Source: Candidatus Magnetocorallium paracelense (GTDB lineage Bacteria; Nitrospirota; Thermodesulfovibrionia; Thermodesulfovibrionales; Magnetobacteriaceae). From it: a stretch of 64,000 nucleotides of DNA. Below the pieces are notes generated by a model that worked only from the letters and a program-made list of their open reading frames with translations, ran no database searches and was not told where the DNA came from. Below, one piece after another: positions 1 through 8,380 of the stretch. The stretch covers positions 1 to 64,000 of the forward strand of contig JAREWP010000055.1 in assembly GCA_029001845.1 (NCBI GenBank), given 5' to 3'. Positions within the stretch are counted from its first letter, which is position 1. The number at the start of each line of letters is the position of its first letter. Made by a program: the position numbers and the translations under genes.

Positions 1-1
1 A

Positions 2-218
2 GTGTTGTTTTCAGATATGGAAATCGAAGTGTTAAAAGCTTATGCGGGAAAAAAAACTCAGTCCACCTGATTCATTAGGTTTGGCAGTGACAATAGTGGC
101 GAAGATGGGTGGATACCTTGGCCGTGCAAATGACCCTCCTCCGGGTCATCAGATAATATGGCGGGGTTATGCCACATTACAACTCTTGTGCGAAGGATAC
201 GCGCTCAGGGGTGGGTAG
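2..218 (+). pseudogene. IS4-family transposase C-terminal remnant, frameshifted
   Basis: The left edge cuts this gene. Frame 2 reads a tail containing EIEVLKAYAGKK and then hits a stop near base 68. The next frame continues with SPPDSLGLAV, VAKMGGYLGR, NDPPPG and IIWRGY and stops at 216-218. The GGYLGR...DPPPG...WRG series is the usual C-terminus of Tn5/IS4-type DDE transposases. The shift lies near the run of seven A at 50-56. The gene is therefore decayed unless this is a sequencing error. Confidence 0.72.
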
Positions 219-426
219 GCTACCGAGGAGTGATTTATGGGTAAAGGGCAGCCCTTGCCCGACTAGAGGCGATCAGACTTTGACAATAACTGCACCATCT
301 TATCATTTTTCTCTCCTCAAATGAGCCTGATCACTCTTTAAATTTGCTTGACATTAAGTATATCAAAACTTTTAAAAAATTGACATCACCATTTTTATTG
401 ATATTCTATTGCGACAATCTTTATTT
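219..426. other. Non-coding flank of the IS4 remnant
   Basis: No ORF is supported here. A short hairpin (GGGCA/TGCCC near 248-262) follows the transposase stop. GATCAGAC near 270 and CTGATCAC near 327 form an imperfect inverted pair that may belong to the insertion-sequence end. I could not define the IS terminus. Confidence 0.3.
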
Positions 427-600
427 GTAACTGTTTACAGCAATCTGAAATCAAAGATCGGTTGAAGGGTAAAAGGGTATTTTTTTATTGAATTTCATGG
501 GCATAGTTGTCATTTTCACCCTTTTCTGAGTTCTTAAGGCGATAAATAAGTCAAATTTCTTTAAACAGACCGCCGATCCCTGAACTCTGTGAACAGTTAC
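427..600. mobile_element. 174-bp miniature inverted-repeat element, family GTAACTGTT, copy 1
   Basis: The ends are inverted: GTAACTGTTTACAG at the left, and CTGTGAACAGTTAC at the right (reverse complement GTAACTGTTCACAG). The reverse complement aligns along its whole length with 4480-4648, including the internal GGTCTGTTTAAAGA and ATTCAATAAAAAA. It has no coding capacity, so it is probably a non-autonomous MITE. A diverged third copy may lie at 14047-14207. Confidence 0.7.
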
Positions 601-682
601 CTCTATTTTTAAGGAGTTGACCGGCAACGACTCAGTCAGGCAGGTTGAAAAAAGAAAACATTCTCTTTTACTTTCCCTATGC

Positions 683-688
683 TATAAT
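683..688 (+). promoter_or_regulatory. TATAAT -10 box abutting a start codon
   Basis: A perfect TATAAT ends five bases before the ATG at 694. No Shine-Dalgarno motif lies between them and there is no good -35 at 17 bases. If it is used, the transcript would start at or just after the ATG and be leaderless. Confidence 0.35.
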
Positions 689-693
689 AGATC

Positions 694-1248
694 ATGTCAG
701 TGATAACGATACCCAAACCATTGAGAGATAAACTCGGTGAAGAGGCGACCGACGCCTTTGTTGAGATAGTAAAGGAGGTAGACCTTTCCGCCAGGCAGGA
801 AGCCATACTCATAGCAGAGGAAAGACTTGAAAGACGGCTTGCAGAAGAAATCGGCAAGGTTAATGAACGTATTACATTTGAAGCCGGCAAGCTGAATGAG
901 CGGATTACAGGTCTCGAAGGGAAAATTACCGGTATCGAAGAGAAAATTACAGGTCTCGAAGGGAATATTACTGGTATCGAAGAGAAAATTATAGGTCTCG
1001 AAGGAAAAATTATAGGTCTCGAAGAGAAAATTACAGGTATCCAGGGAAAAATTACTGGTATCGAAGGGAAAATTACAGGAATCCAGGGAAAAATTACTGG
1101 TATCGAAGGGAAAATTACAGGAATCGAGGGAAAAATTACTGGTATCGAAGGGAAAATCAATACCCTTGAATTGCGCCTTACCGTCAAGTTAGGCGCTGTT
1201 GTCGCTGTCGGTATTACTGTCGTGTCAGTGCTTGTTAAGCTTCTGTAA
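694..1248 (+). CDS. Membrane-anchored coiled-coil protein with heptad repeats
   Basis: This is a 184-residue protein of unknown function. The N-terminus (MSVITIPKPLRDKLGEEATD) resembles small DUF1640-like or LA_3696-like coiled-coil proteins; that match is from memory. Residues about 70-153 are twelve near-identical heptads of the type ITGIEGK, encoded by 21-bp tandem repeats. Isoleucine and leucine at fixed spacing predict a long parallel coiled coil. A hydrophobic C-terminal helix (about 164-184) should anchor it in the membrane. No Shine-Dalgarno site precedes the ATG, and a TATAAT sits directly upstream. The gene stands alone between a repeat element and the msbA-like gene. Confidence 0.8.
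   Translation: MSVITIPKPLRDKLGEEATDAFVEIVKEVDLSARQEAILIAEERLERRLAEEIGKVNERITFEAGKLNERITGLEGKITGIEEKITGLEGNITGIEEKIIGLEGKIIGLEEKITGIQGKITGIEGKITGIQGKITGIEGKITGIEGKITGIEGKINTLELRLTVKLGAVVAVGITVVSVLVKLL
904..1155 (+). repeat. Twelve 21-bp tandem repeats inside the coiled-coil gene
   Basis: Units read roughly ATTACAGGTATCGAAGGGAAA, with variants GGTCTC/GGTATC and GAAGGG/GAAGAG/CAGGGA. Each unit encodes one heptad. Alternating unit types (GIQGK, GIEGK) suggest block duplication. Gain or loss of a unit keeps the frame, so length polymorphism is tolerated. Confidence 0.9.
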
Positions 1249-1536
1249 CCCTCCACTTAAATTATCCATAACTAAAAAATATTTCACCACAGCTCTCACC
1301 ACGCCAACGCATCGGATTTTTTTGATTTATCGCCTAAAATAACTTTACATCAAGACTTAGAGATATCGTTCCGGTGCTGAAAATGCAATAGTTCCGGCAA
1401 GCGATCCATAATAATTAACTTGGAGTTATGTTAGAATATGGGCGTTTATGAAATTGTTGCTGCTCCTGTTTGTGGAAGTTTTTATACAAGAAAAAAAGCA
1501 TGAGCTTTTTGAGTTCGATACCCTGAACTTGTCAGG

Positions 1537-3309
1537 ATGTCCGGTGATAGATCGTTGAAAGATTTGACTAGTGTAAAAAAAATTTGGGAAATCGCAAAAC
1601 CCTATCGATCGAGAATCTTTTACGGCATTATTTTTAGCCTTATGGTTTCCGGAATATCGGGACTTATCGCGTGGCTGGTCAAACCGGTTCTGGATATCAT
1701 TTTTGTAGAAAAACAGTATAAGTATTTAAAAATCCTGCCCCCTGCCATTATTCTCTTATATTTTGTAAAGGGATTATTGTCCTTTTCTCAGACCTATTTA
1801 ATGCAATCTGCAGGAATGAAAATAGTACGTGACTTGAGAAACAGGCTATACCATACAATTCTTTACCTTCAGGTAAATTATTTTCATAAAGAGTCGTCTG
1901 GAGTGCTTGTTTCGAGACTGATCAACGACATCGAGATCGTAAAACATGCCGTTCCGAAAATCCTCTCCAATGTCTCTATACAGCTACCTACGATTGTCGT
2001 GCTTACCGGCGTGGCTGTCTACAGAAGATGGGATATTGCTGTTCTTACTTTTGTATTGATGCCTTTTATCGCTTTTTGGACGCGTAAACTGGGGAAAATG
2101 AGCAAAGTTAAGATGAAGCGGGCGCTTTATACAATCTCTATTTTAGCGCAACGGGTTAATGAAGCTGTTCAGGGTATAAAGATTATAAAGGTCTTTAATC
2201 AGGAGGGAGAAAGAGAGAGGATATTTGGCAGAGAGAATCAGCAATACTATCGCCAAATGATCAAAGTCGTCAGATTGAAGGAAGGCGCCAAGCTTGTGAC
2301 CGATATAGTAACAGGTCTTGCCATTGCAGGCGTATTGTGGTACGGGAGCAGCCTTGTAGTGAAAGGCGTTATTACGACGGGCGACTTTTTTTCTGTTTTA
2401 ACGGCGATTTTTATGCTCTTTGTACCTGTAAAGAAGCTGGGCGAAGCATATACAAAGCTCCAGGAAGTTATGGCCGCCATCGAAAGGATTTTCCAGGTCT
2501 TTGAGACGCCAACGGAACAGGACGGTACGATTAAGATAGTGGAATTTAATAAAAAGATAAGATTTAACGGTGTCTCTTTTATTTATCCGGGTACGGAACG
2601 AACTGTATTGAAGGATATAAATATAGAAATCGGCGCCGGCGAGATACTGGCCCTTGTTGGAGAAAGCGGCGCAGGGAAAAGCACGCTCGTCGACCTGATA
2701 CCGAGATTTTATCATCCTGTAAAGGGAAGTATAGAGATAGACGGAATCGATATAGAGAACATGGAACTGAAGTCATTGAGGTCGCTTGTCGGTATCGTCA
2801 GTCAGGATGTCGTTCTCTTTAACGATACATTGCGAGAGAATATCGCCTTTGGGCAAAACGACGCTCCCTTGGAAATAATTAAAGACGCCGCCAGGCAGGC
2901 GCATGCCTCCGATTTTATTGAGAGTCTGCCAGAGGGGTACGATACGATAATCGGCGAAAGAGGCGTTAAGCTTTCCGGCGGTCAAAGGCAGAGGATAGCC
3001 ATTGCCAGAGCGATCCTAAATAATCCTCCCATTCTTATTCTCGATGAGGCTACTTCTTCTCTTGACGCTGTTTCCGAATCTTTGGTGCAACAGGCCTTAG
3101 AGGTTTTAATGAAAAGCAGAACAACCATTATCATTGCACACAGGCTTTCGACAATTCTCAATGCAAACAGGATTATGGTACTGGACAGAGGTGAAATTAC
3201 AGACTCCGGCACACATGAAGAACTTATGAAAAAATGCCCTGTTTATATAAAACTCTATGATACTTTTAGTGCAACTGACAATACATCCGGTGATAGTCAG
3301 GACCTTTAA
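1537..3309 (+). CDS. msbA: MsbA-type lipid flippase, ABC transporter (fused TM and ATPase)
   Basis: This is a 590-residue half-transporter predicted to flip lipid A-core or another glycolipid across the inner membrane as a homodimer. The exporter transmembrane domain (six helices) spans about 25-310, and the nucleotide-binding domain spans 335-575. Visible motifs are Walker A GESGAGKST (375-383), Q-loop Q423, signature LSGGQ (479-483), Walker B ILILDEA (about 499-505) and the H-loop IIIAHR (about 534-539). Length is typical of MsbA. It is followed 12 bases later by a heptosyltransferase-like gene, which supports a lipopolysaccharide role, although other glycolipid or peptide substrates of this exporter class cannot be excluded. 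Confidence 0.88.
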   Translation: MSGDRSLKDLTSVKKIWEIAKPYRSRIFYGIIFSLMVSGISGLIAWLVKPVLDIIFVEKQYKYLKILPPAIILLYFVKGLLSFSQTYLMQSAGMKIVRDLRNRLYHTILYLQVNYFHKESSGVLVSRLINDIEIVKHAVPKILSNVSIQLPTIVVLTGVAVYRRWDIAVLTFVLMPFIAFWTRKLGKMSKVKMKRALYTISILAQRVNEAVQGIKIIKVFNQEGERERIFGRENQQYYRQMIKVVRLKEGAKLVTDIVTGLAIAGVLWYGSSLVVKGVITTGDFFSVLTAIFMLFVPVKKLGEAYTKLQEVMAAIERIFQVFETPTEQDGTIKIVEFNKKIRFNGVSFIYPGTERTVLKDINIEIGAGEILALVGESGAGKSTLVDLIPRFYHPVKGSIEIDGIDIENMELKSLRSLVGIVSQDVVLFNDTLRENIAFGQNDAPLEIIKDAARQAHASDFIESLPEGYDTIIGERGVKLSGGQRQRIAIARAILNNPPILILDEATSSLDAVSESLVQQALEVLMKSRTTIIIAHRLSTILNANRIMVLDRGEITDSGTHEELMKKCPVYIKLYDTFSATDNTSGDSQDL

Positions 3310-3321
3310 TGCGGACTGCCC

Positions 3322-4470
3322 ATGAAGACTAAATATAAATCGTTTTTTTTATCGGCAAAGCTTTACAAAAGAAAAACAGGAAAGCCTTTAAGTGATTTTA
3401 ACCCCTCCGGTCATAACGATTACAACCGTATTCTTGTGCTTTCTACGACGGCGATAGGGGACACACTTTTCTCTACACCCGCCATAAAAGCATTGCGAGA
3501 GGCATATCCGTCGGCAATGATTAAACTTATGGTCCGCGACCGCCTCTGCGCTCTTTTTAAAAGCAATCCACACATTAACGGTATCATACCTTTTAGAAAG
3601 GGATGGATAGGGCTCTACAGAATGCTAAAGGAGATCGAACCGGAAAATTTCGATATGGCAGTTGTGCTCCATACCTCCGATCCTTTGCCGGTCGTGGCCT
3701 CTGTATTATCGGGTATTCCTTATGTAGTGGGGAAATGCCTCCAAAGGGAGTTCGATTTTCTTTACTCCAAAAAGGTGGTTCCCAATCCGAAGGACCATAC
3801 GATAGAGAGACGCCTCACCGTTGTCAGAGAAATCATCCCTTATAGTGAAAAATTCTCTTGCCGTATGATATTACCCATCGACAGTAATAAAACAGAGGAT
3901 ATCTGGAAAAATGTATCCTTAAAAACCGGTATACCAATAGAAAAAAATGTCAATATCCGTTTAATAGGCTTTCAGCCCGGTGCGAATGAACGATTCAGAA
4001 TGTGGCCCGCCGAGAATTTTATCTCACTTGGGAAAAGGATTCTGGAACGAGACAGCAATTCCGTTATCTTAATCTTCGGTTCACCTAAGGAACGGAGTCT
4101 GGGAAAGGCCATAAAAAGAGGCATAAACAATAAAGAGAGAGTATATTCGCTCTGCGGTAAAACATCGATTACCGAATTCCCGCATATTTTAAAGAAACTG
4201 GATTTTCTCGTTACCAATGACACAGGCACCTTACACATCGCCATTGCCTTGGAGACACCAACAGTTTCATTGTTTGTGGGCTCGCACTCCGACAGAAACG
4301 GCCCTTACCAGGATAGAGATATTCATATAGTTATAGAAAAGGAAAGACCCTGTAAAGAGGATATTTGCAGTAAAAAAAATCGACCCTGTAAGCTGGCGTG
4401 CATGGCCTTGATTACTGTAGACGAGGTTGCCGGGAAAATTCAAAATATATACGAGACTTTAGGATGGTAA
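3322..4470 (+). CDS. Glycosyltransferase family 9 (heptosyltransferase-like)
   Basis: This 382-residue GT-B enzyme resembles WaaC/WaaF/WaaQ, which add heptose from ADP-heptose to the lipopolysaccharide inner core in the cytoplasm. The N-terminal domain carries STTAIGDTLFSTP (41-53), the typical GT9 opening. The C-terminal domain has the donor-site segments FQPGANERFRMWP (217-229) and NDTGTLHIA (299-307), then FVGSHSDRNGP. The C-terminal cysteines (PCKEDIC, PCKLAC) are common in this family. It is probably cotranscribed with the upstream flippase. Which heptose it adds cannot be told from sequence. Confidence 0.88.
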   Translation: MKTKYKSFFLSAKLYKRKTGKPLSDFNPSGHNDYNRILVLSTTAIGDTLFSTPAIKALREAYPSAMIKLMVRDRLCALFKSNPHINGIIPFRKGWIGLYRMLKEIEPENFDMAVVLHTSDPLPVVASVLSGIPYVVGKCLQREFDFLYSKKVVPNPKDHTIERRLTVVREIIPYSEKFSCRMILPIDSNKTEDIWKNVSLKTGIPIEKNVNIRLIGFQPGANERFRMWPAENFISLGKRILERDSNSVILIFGSPKERSLGKAIKRGINNKERVYSLCGKTSITEFPHILKKLDFLVTNDTGTLHIAIALETPTVSLFVGSHSDRNGPYQDRDIHIVIEKERPCKEDICSKKNRPCKLACMALITVDEVAGKIQNIYETLGW

Positions 4471-4479
4471 TTCTTTTTA

Positions 4480-4648
4480 TAACGGTTCACAGTATTCAGG
4501 GATCGGTGGTCTGTTTAAAGAGATTTGCTTTTTTTCATAGTAAGAACTCCGAAAAAGGTAAAAATGCTAATTATGCTCATGGAATTCAATAAAAAAGTCT
4601 CTTTTTCCTTTAACCGGCCTCTGACCTCAGATCACAGTGAACAGTTAC
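4480..4648. mobile_element. Miniature inverted-repeat element, family GTAACTGTT, copy 2
   Basis: This full-length relative of 427-600 is in the opposite orientation. Shared blocks include TTCAGGGATCGG, GGTCTGTTTAAAGA and GGAATTCAATAAAAAA, with the GAACAGTTAC end. It sits between the convergent heptosyltransferase and KpsS-like genes, ten bases after the former's stop. Confidence 0.72.
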
Positions 4649-4667
4649 TCCCCTTTTTCCCTCCATA

Positions 4668-6032
4668 TCATTTTGTCCATACACCCGGATGGGCGGGATG
4701 CTTTTGTGCGTAGTTCAGAATGCCTTCTATCTTTGATGCAATCGTTCGGAAACCTTCAGTTGAAATGCTTTTTCTGCCGATCCCGGGACATTCGATTTCA
4801 AAATGAAGTTTTAGCAGAGAAATCAGCTTATGAACAGCATCTTTGTCCACACCTTTATGAAGCGCCGATTTTAAACTATCCGTTACACTTTCTAAAGAAG
4901 ATACCGGAACACCCAATCCGGGCTGAATGTAAAAAACAGGGGCGAAAGCAACGACAGGTTTGTATTTAAGCAATGCCTCAAAACCGGTAAGGGAGTTGAA
5001 GGTAATAACGAGAGCAGCCTTTTCAAGCAATAAATCCAGGGGGTAATTCGTCAGATAGGAATGCTTGGGTGATCTCTTTTTAAAGAGAGGACTTATCACC
5101 TGCGGGCGGTTCGGGTGCTCTTTGATTACCAGGTGAAAGGAGTCGGAGAGAGTGCTGTTGAGCCTGCCTACGGCGTCGGTTACAAGTAAGGCTAAATGTT
5201 CCATATCTTTTATACCCAGGGGATTTTCCACATGACCGCAAATCTCGTTTCCCTGAAGGGTTAAGAGAATGAAAGGGTCGGGAATTAAGACTTCCATGTC
5301 AGGTTTTTTCTTACGAGAACTTCTCTTTTTCGCTCTGTGCAGCCATTGAGCAGTTATTGTTCTTGCCGGTTTTTTATCGGGATGATTTCTCAACCAGAAA
5401 GGATTCATCTGGTATCTGAGTTTTTGCCATAAAGACAGTAGTTTAAAGGGAGTTTTAAAGGGATGTTGTTCAAGAAAGATGTCGTCAATCGGGAGAGGTG
5501 AAATAATCTCTCTCTTTTTCGCATTTAAAAGACGTTCCGACCAGATTGACGGTGACGAAATATCCAGTCTTTCAAGGCTCATTGTCATTGTTTCGCCTCT
5601 GAAAAAACCTGTACTCAAATAACAAACAGGGATATTCTTTATTATCGCGACTTCCGTGATACAGGATACATCGGGATAGGGATGATCTATTGTAACAGCC
5701 AGATCGATTTTGTGTTCCTCTACAAAAGCGGTCATATGCGTTAAATAGGTATAACATAACTTCTCTAATCGGGCCTTTTCTTCACGATCCCTGTATGTAT
5801 AATAATGAATTGTCGATTCCAGGAGTTTTTTGTTTGAATACTCTCCAGGTAGAGAACCGGTATTGTCGATTTTTAAATTATAGAGTTGCGTAAAATTTTC
5901 TCCCTGCGCAGCTAAAAACAGGCCGGCCATAGGATCGGAAGTGAGTAGGTGGATGTTATGAAATTTTCCGAGGTATCTGGCCAAAGAGAGGTCAAACTTC
6001 TTTTTATGGACTATATAAAGAATATTAGCCAA
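4668..6032 (-). CDS. KpsS/LipB-like capsule polysaccharide transferase
   Basis: This 454-residue cytosolic protein has no signal peptide. The segment VITFNSLTGFEALLKYKPVV (about residue 355) matches the conserved NS..G.EAL..GKPV pattern of the KpsS/KpsC/LipB capsule family, which transfers Kdo to a lipid acceptor. FHLVIKEHPN just before it is also typical. A Lys/Arg-rich insert (HRAKKRSSRKKK) lies mid-protein. It follows the O-antigen ligase gene by 17 bases in the same direction, so both probably act on one surface polysaccharide. The acceptor is unknown. Confidence 0.7.
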   Translation of the reverse strand: MANILYIVHKKKFDLSLARYLGKFHNIHLLTSDPMAGLFLAAQGENFTQLYNLKIDNTGSLPGEYSNKKLLESTIHYYTYRDREEKARLEKLCYTYLTHMTAFVEEHKIDLAVTIDHPYPDVSCITEVAIIKNIPVCYLSTGFFRGETMTMSLERLDISSPSIWSERLLNAKKREIISPLPIDDIFLEQHPFKTPFKLLSLWQKLRYQMNPFWLRNHPDKKPARTITAQWLHRAKKRSSRKKKPDMEVLIPDPFILLTLQGNEICGHVENPLGIKDMEHLALLVTDAVGRLNSTLSDSFHLVIKEHPNRPQVISPLFKKRSPKHSYLTNYPLDLLLEKAALVITFNSLTGFEALLKYKPVVAFAPVFYIQPGLGVPVSSLESVTDSLKSALHKGVDKDAVHKLISLLKLHFEIECPGIGRKSISTEGFRTIASKIEGILNYAQKHPAHPGVWTK

Positions 6033-6049
6033 AGCAAGTACCCTCTAAG

Positions 6050-7468
6050 TCAGGGGCCGGTCTCTTGTTTTTCTTTTTCCTGAATAAGCCACAGAGACGT
6101 CGCCAATCCCATGACAATCCAATAGGTGAGCTCTGTACTGTAACGAAAGGCGTCATCGATTTGCATTCTGAGCCAAAAACCGGCCAGATAGAGAATGGAG
6201 GCAGTAAAAAAAAATTTATCTGCACTGTTGTCTGCTCTTTTCAAGCCTTTCAAAACGATTTTAAACTGCATGAAAATAAGAAAGAGGAGAGCAAAAGCGC
6301 CTTGTAAACCGGCCTGAACCGCAATGTTCAGTAATATGTTATGTCCGTGAGTGAGATCCCACGGCCTCTTTTCATTTAACTCATTTTCCACATTTTTCAT
6401 ATTTTTTCTGCCGTATCCGACGCCAGCAAAAGGCTTTTTCTTAAGGTAGTCAAGAAAGTATTTTTGTATTACAATTCTCCCCTGAGCGCTGTCAAAACGA
6501 TTTTTAATAGAAAAGTCCAGCTGAATAACTTTTGTCCAGTCCTCGTGAAGCAAAAAGGATTTAAAAGATGTAAAAAGAGCGAGCATTGTAGATATGGTTA
6601 TGATAATTACGATTGCAGTTAAAGCTTTTTTTCTGTGCTCCGTAAAAAAAAAGAGATGTGTGAAAAGAACAAAAGTGACAGCAATCAAACCTGCTCTCTG
6701 GTTGGAGGCAAATAGAAAAAAGAAATTTATAAAGAAATAGGGTACTAAAAAAAAATACCATTTTTTTTCTTTAATAAAAAACATCGACGTATAGATAAAA
6801 GTCAGAATCAGGAATAAATATGTACTTGTATGTTGCATTCCTATGCTGAGAAACTCCCTGTGTAATATAGAGAGAACAAATTCGGAAAGAACAAAATTTT
6901 TGGAATATAATTGAAAGGTGAGAACAAAGATCGCTAAAATATTTCCGATAAAAAAGAGGGAAAAAAGAAGGGCCAGTTTCTTTCTGGAAGAGAGGCTGTC
7001 CAGGATTACAATAAACAATATAACATGGGCGAGAAATTTGGTGATCATTCTGTAAAATGAATAATAGGGATCGTAACCTGTAATCATTGAAATGAATAGG
7101 GTTATGGAAAATATAACTATCGCCGGCAGCATGGGATTCGACGGTATTTTAAAATCTCTGTTTACGACCTTCTGCGTTAACCATCCGCAAATGACTAAAA
7201 GAAGTCCTGCTGTCTGAATCGAGTTGGTGTGATTTAATGGCAAAAAGAGTATGATGGCGGCAAAACCGAGAAAAATCATTTTATCGGTGATCAGGAAACG
7301 ATCGTTGTCATTATTTCGATCGGACAATAAAATAGATTTCATTAATCGCCTGCGGGGAAAAACTAATAAAAATGCGATATACGAAAAGGTATTGGTAAAA
7401 ATATTTTGTATAAGGAATAGTGCTGTTAAAGATAAGTAAGAATAGCACATAAAAGCAGGGAATTGCAA
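6050..7468 (-). CDS. O-antigen ligase family membrane protein (WaaL/Wzy_C)
   Basis: A polytopic inner-membrane protein with about ten to twelve hydrophobic segments. The large periplasmic loop carries NQRAGL, GVGYGRKN and THGHNILLN, the arrangement seen in Wzy_C ligases that move polysaccharide from undecaprenyl-PP to lipid A-core or protein. The longest frame gives 472 residues. The ATG at 7342 (residue 43, MKSILLSDRNN) is an equally likely start. It lies upstream of the KpsS-like gene in one operon. Ligase and polymerase members share this fold, so polymerase remains possible. Confidence 0.78.
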   Translation of the reverse strand: MQFPAFMCYSYLSLTALFLIQNIFTNTFSYIAFLLVFPRRRLMKSILLSDRNNDNDRFLITDKMIFLGFAAIILFLPLNHTNSIQTAGLLLVICGWLTQKVVNRDFKIPSNPMLPAIVIFSITLFISMITGYDPYYSFYRMITKFLAHVILFIVILDSLSSRKKLALLFSLFFIGNILAIFVLTFQLYSKNFVLSEFVLSILHREFLSIGMQHTSTYLFLILTFIYTSMFFIKEKKWYFFLVPYFFINFFFLFASNQRAGLIAVTFVLFTHLFFFTEHRKKALTAIVIIITISTMLALFTSFKSFLLHEDWTKVIQLDFSIKNRFDSAQGRIVIQKYFLDYLKKKPFAGVGYGRKNMKNVENELNEKRPWDLTHGHNILLNIAVQAGLQGAFALLFLIFMQFKIVLKGLKRADNSADKFFFTASILYLAGFWLRMQIDDAFRYSTELTYWIVMGLATSLWLIQEKEKQETGP

Positions 7469-7570
7469 TATATGATGAGTGTCTTGTAATTTAGGCGGTG
7501 AAATTTGTACAATGGAAAAAACTGAAAATCATTGTAATAAACAAATGCTTTATTCAAACGAGCTGACAGT

Positions 7571-7878
7571 ATGGTTATCAAACAAATCCCGTCATTTGAC
7601 CCTAATCCATCTCTCAAAGCCGCCCATGATTTACTTCAGGAAATCGGAATTGAAAATTTTGCATTGATTGGAAGAGTTGCAACATGGGTTTTCCTGCCCA
7701 CAGATCGTCAGCAGTTTACTAAAGATGTTGACTTGGCCGTTTTGACCGGAGACCTGACGAAAATTGAAGAAGCTCTTAAACAAAAGGGATTGAAAACTTA
7801 CCCTTTACCGATCGGGGGGGAGCTGTAAGAGATGTCGATTTGGTGGTGGATTTTATTGATAACGGAAGCTTTACCTAA
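7571..7878 (+). pseudogene. Nucleotidyltransferase (AbiEii-like) fragment, frameshifted and truncated
   Basis: Residues 1-85 contain ALIGRVATWVFLPTDRQQFT and KDVDLAVLT, the start of a minimal nucleotidyltransferase fold with its metal-binding Asp pair. A run of seven G at 7814-7820 breaks the frame and leads to an immediate stop. In another frame the protein continues AVRDVDLVVDFIDNGSFT until a TAA at 7876-7878. That stop lies in the end of a dispersed repeat (7874-7916), so the repeat appears to have cut the gene short. It is probably non-functional. Confidence 0.65.
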
Positions 7879-7916
7879 TAGTCTTCAACCTTCAGTCTAT
7901 ACACCTAAGTAGTTAC
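7874..7916. repeat. Half copy of the GTAACTACTTAGG repeat family
   Basis: The reverse complement begins GTAACTACTTAGGTGTATAG and continues through a GGTTGAAGACTATTAGG end. It matches the left end of the full element at 38816-38963 and the fragment at 59544-59640. It abuts the truncated nucleotidyltransferase. Confidence 0.7.
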
Positions 7917-7944
7917 AAACAGAGTATAAAAGGAGGTAAGTATC

Positions 7945-8130
7945 ATGCCATATGTAAATGTAAAAGTCGCAGGCGCCTTAACAAAGGCGCAGAAAGAAAA
8001 TTTATCCAAAGGTATTACCGATGTGATTGAAAAAGTTACTGCTAAGCCTCCCTCTTATACTTATATAGTAATAGAGGAAGTAGACAGAGAAAACTGGGCG
8101 ATTGGCGGAACATTGCTGGCTGACAGATAA
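7945..8130 (+). CDS. 4-oxalocrotonate tautomerase family protein
   Basis: 61 residues, the standard size of a small tautomerase-superfamily subunit. It begins M-PYVNVKVAG, so removal of Met exposes the catalytic N-terminal proline. The middle (LTKAQKENLSKGITDVI) and the end (IVIEEVDRENWAIGG) match the family, including the conserved W-x-x-GG. The subunits normally assemble as hexamers and isomerise 2-oxo acids, but the substrate here is unknown. A strong Shine-Dalgarno AAAGGAGGT lies eight bases before the ATG. No degradation-pathway genes are nearby. Confidence 0.9.
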   Translation: MPYVNVKVAGALTKAQKENLSKGITDVIEKVTAKPPSYTYIVIEEVDRENWAIGGTLLADR

Positions 8131-8256
8131 ACTTTATCAGGAAAGCAGGTGGTGTAAAAAAATGTAATGCCGGAGTAGTAAAAAACAAAAAAAGCCAAAA
8201 AAGGCTGTTTAATCGCTGATTAACCGGGAATTTTCGTAAAAGACAAAAACTATTTA

Positions 8257-8286
8257 TGGACATATTTGATTAGCGAATTTTATAAT
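8257..8286 (+). promoter_or_regulatory. Sigma-70 type promoter for the phosphatase operon
   Basis: TGGACA at 8257-8262 and TATAAT at 8281-8286 are separated by 18 bases. Transcription would start near 8293. That argues against the ATG at 8291 and for the start at 8381. Confidence 0.5.
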
Positions 8287-8380
8287 TTATATGCAACCTC
8301 AAGATATAAGGGATCGGACGCTCTTGCAAAATTATTTCCATTTCTTTTCCGAAACTCTTATGCCATATATCAAGGGAAAA

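Noticed and set aside
1-300. Structured RNA gene (RNase P, tmRNA or riboswitch)
   Set aside because: The conserved-looking stretch translates to a transposase tail, which explains it better. No RNA signature was found.
636-1256. 206-residue leftward ORF opposite the coiled-coil gene
   Set aside because: It is the mirror of the 21-bp repeats (PVIFPSI units) and has no start signals. The plus-strand heptad protein explains the frame.
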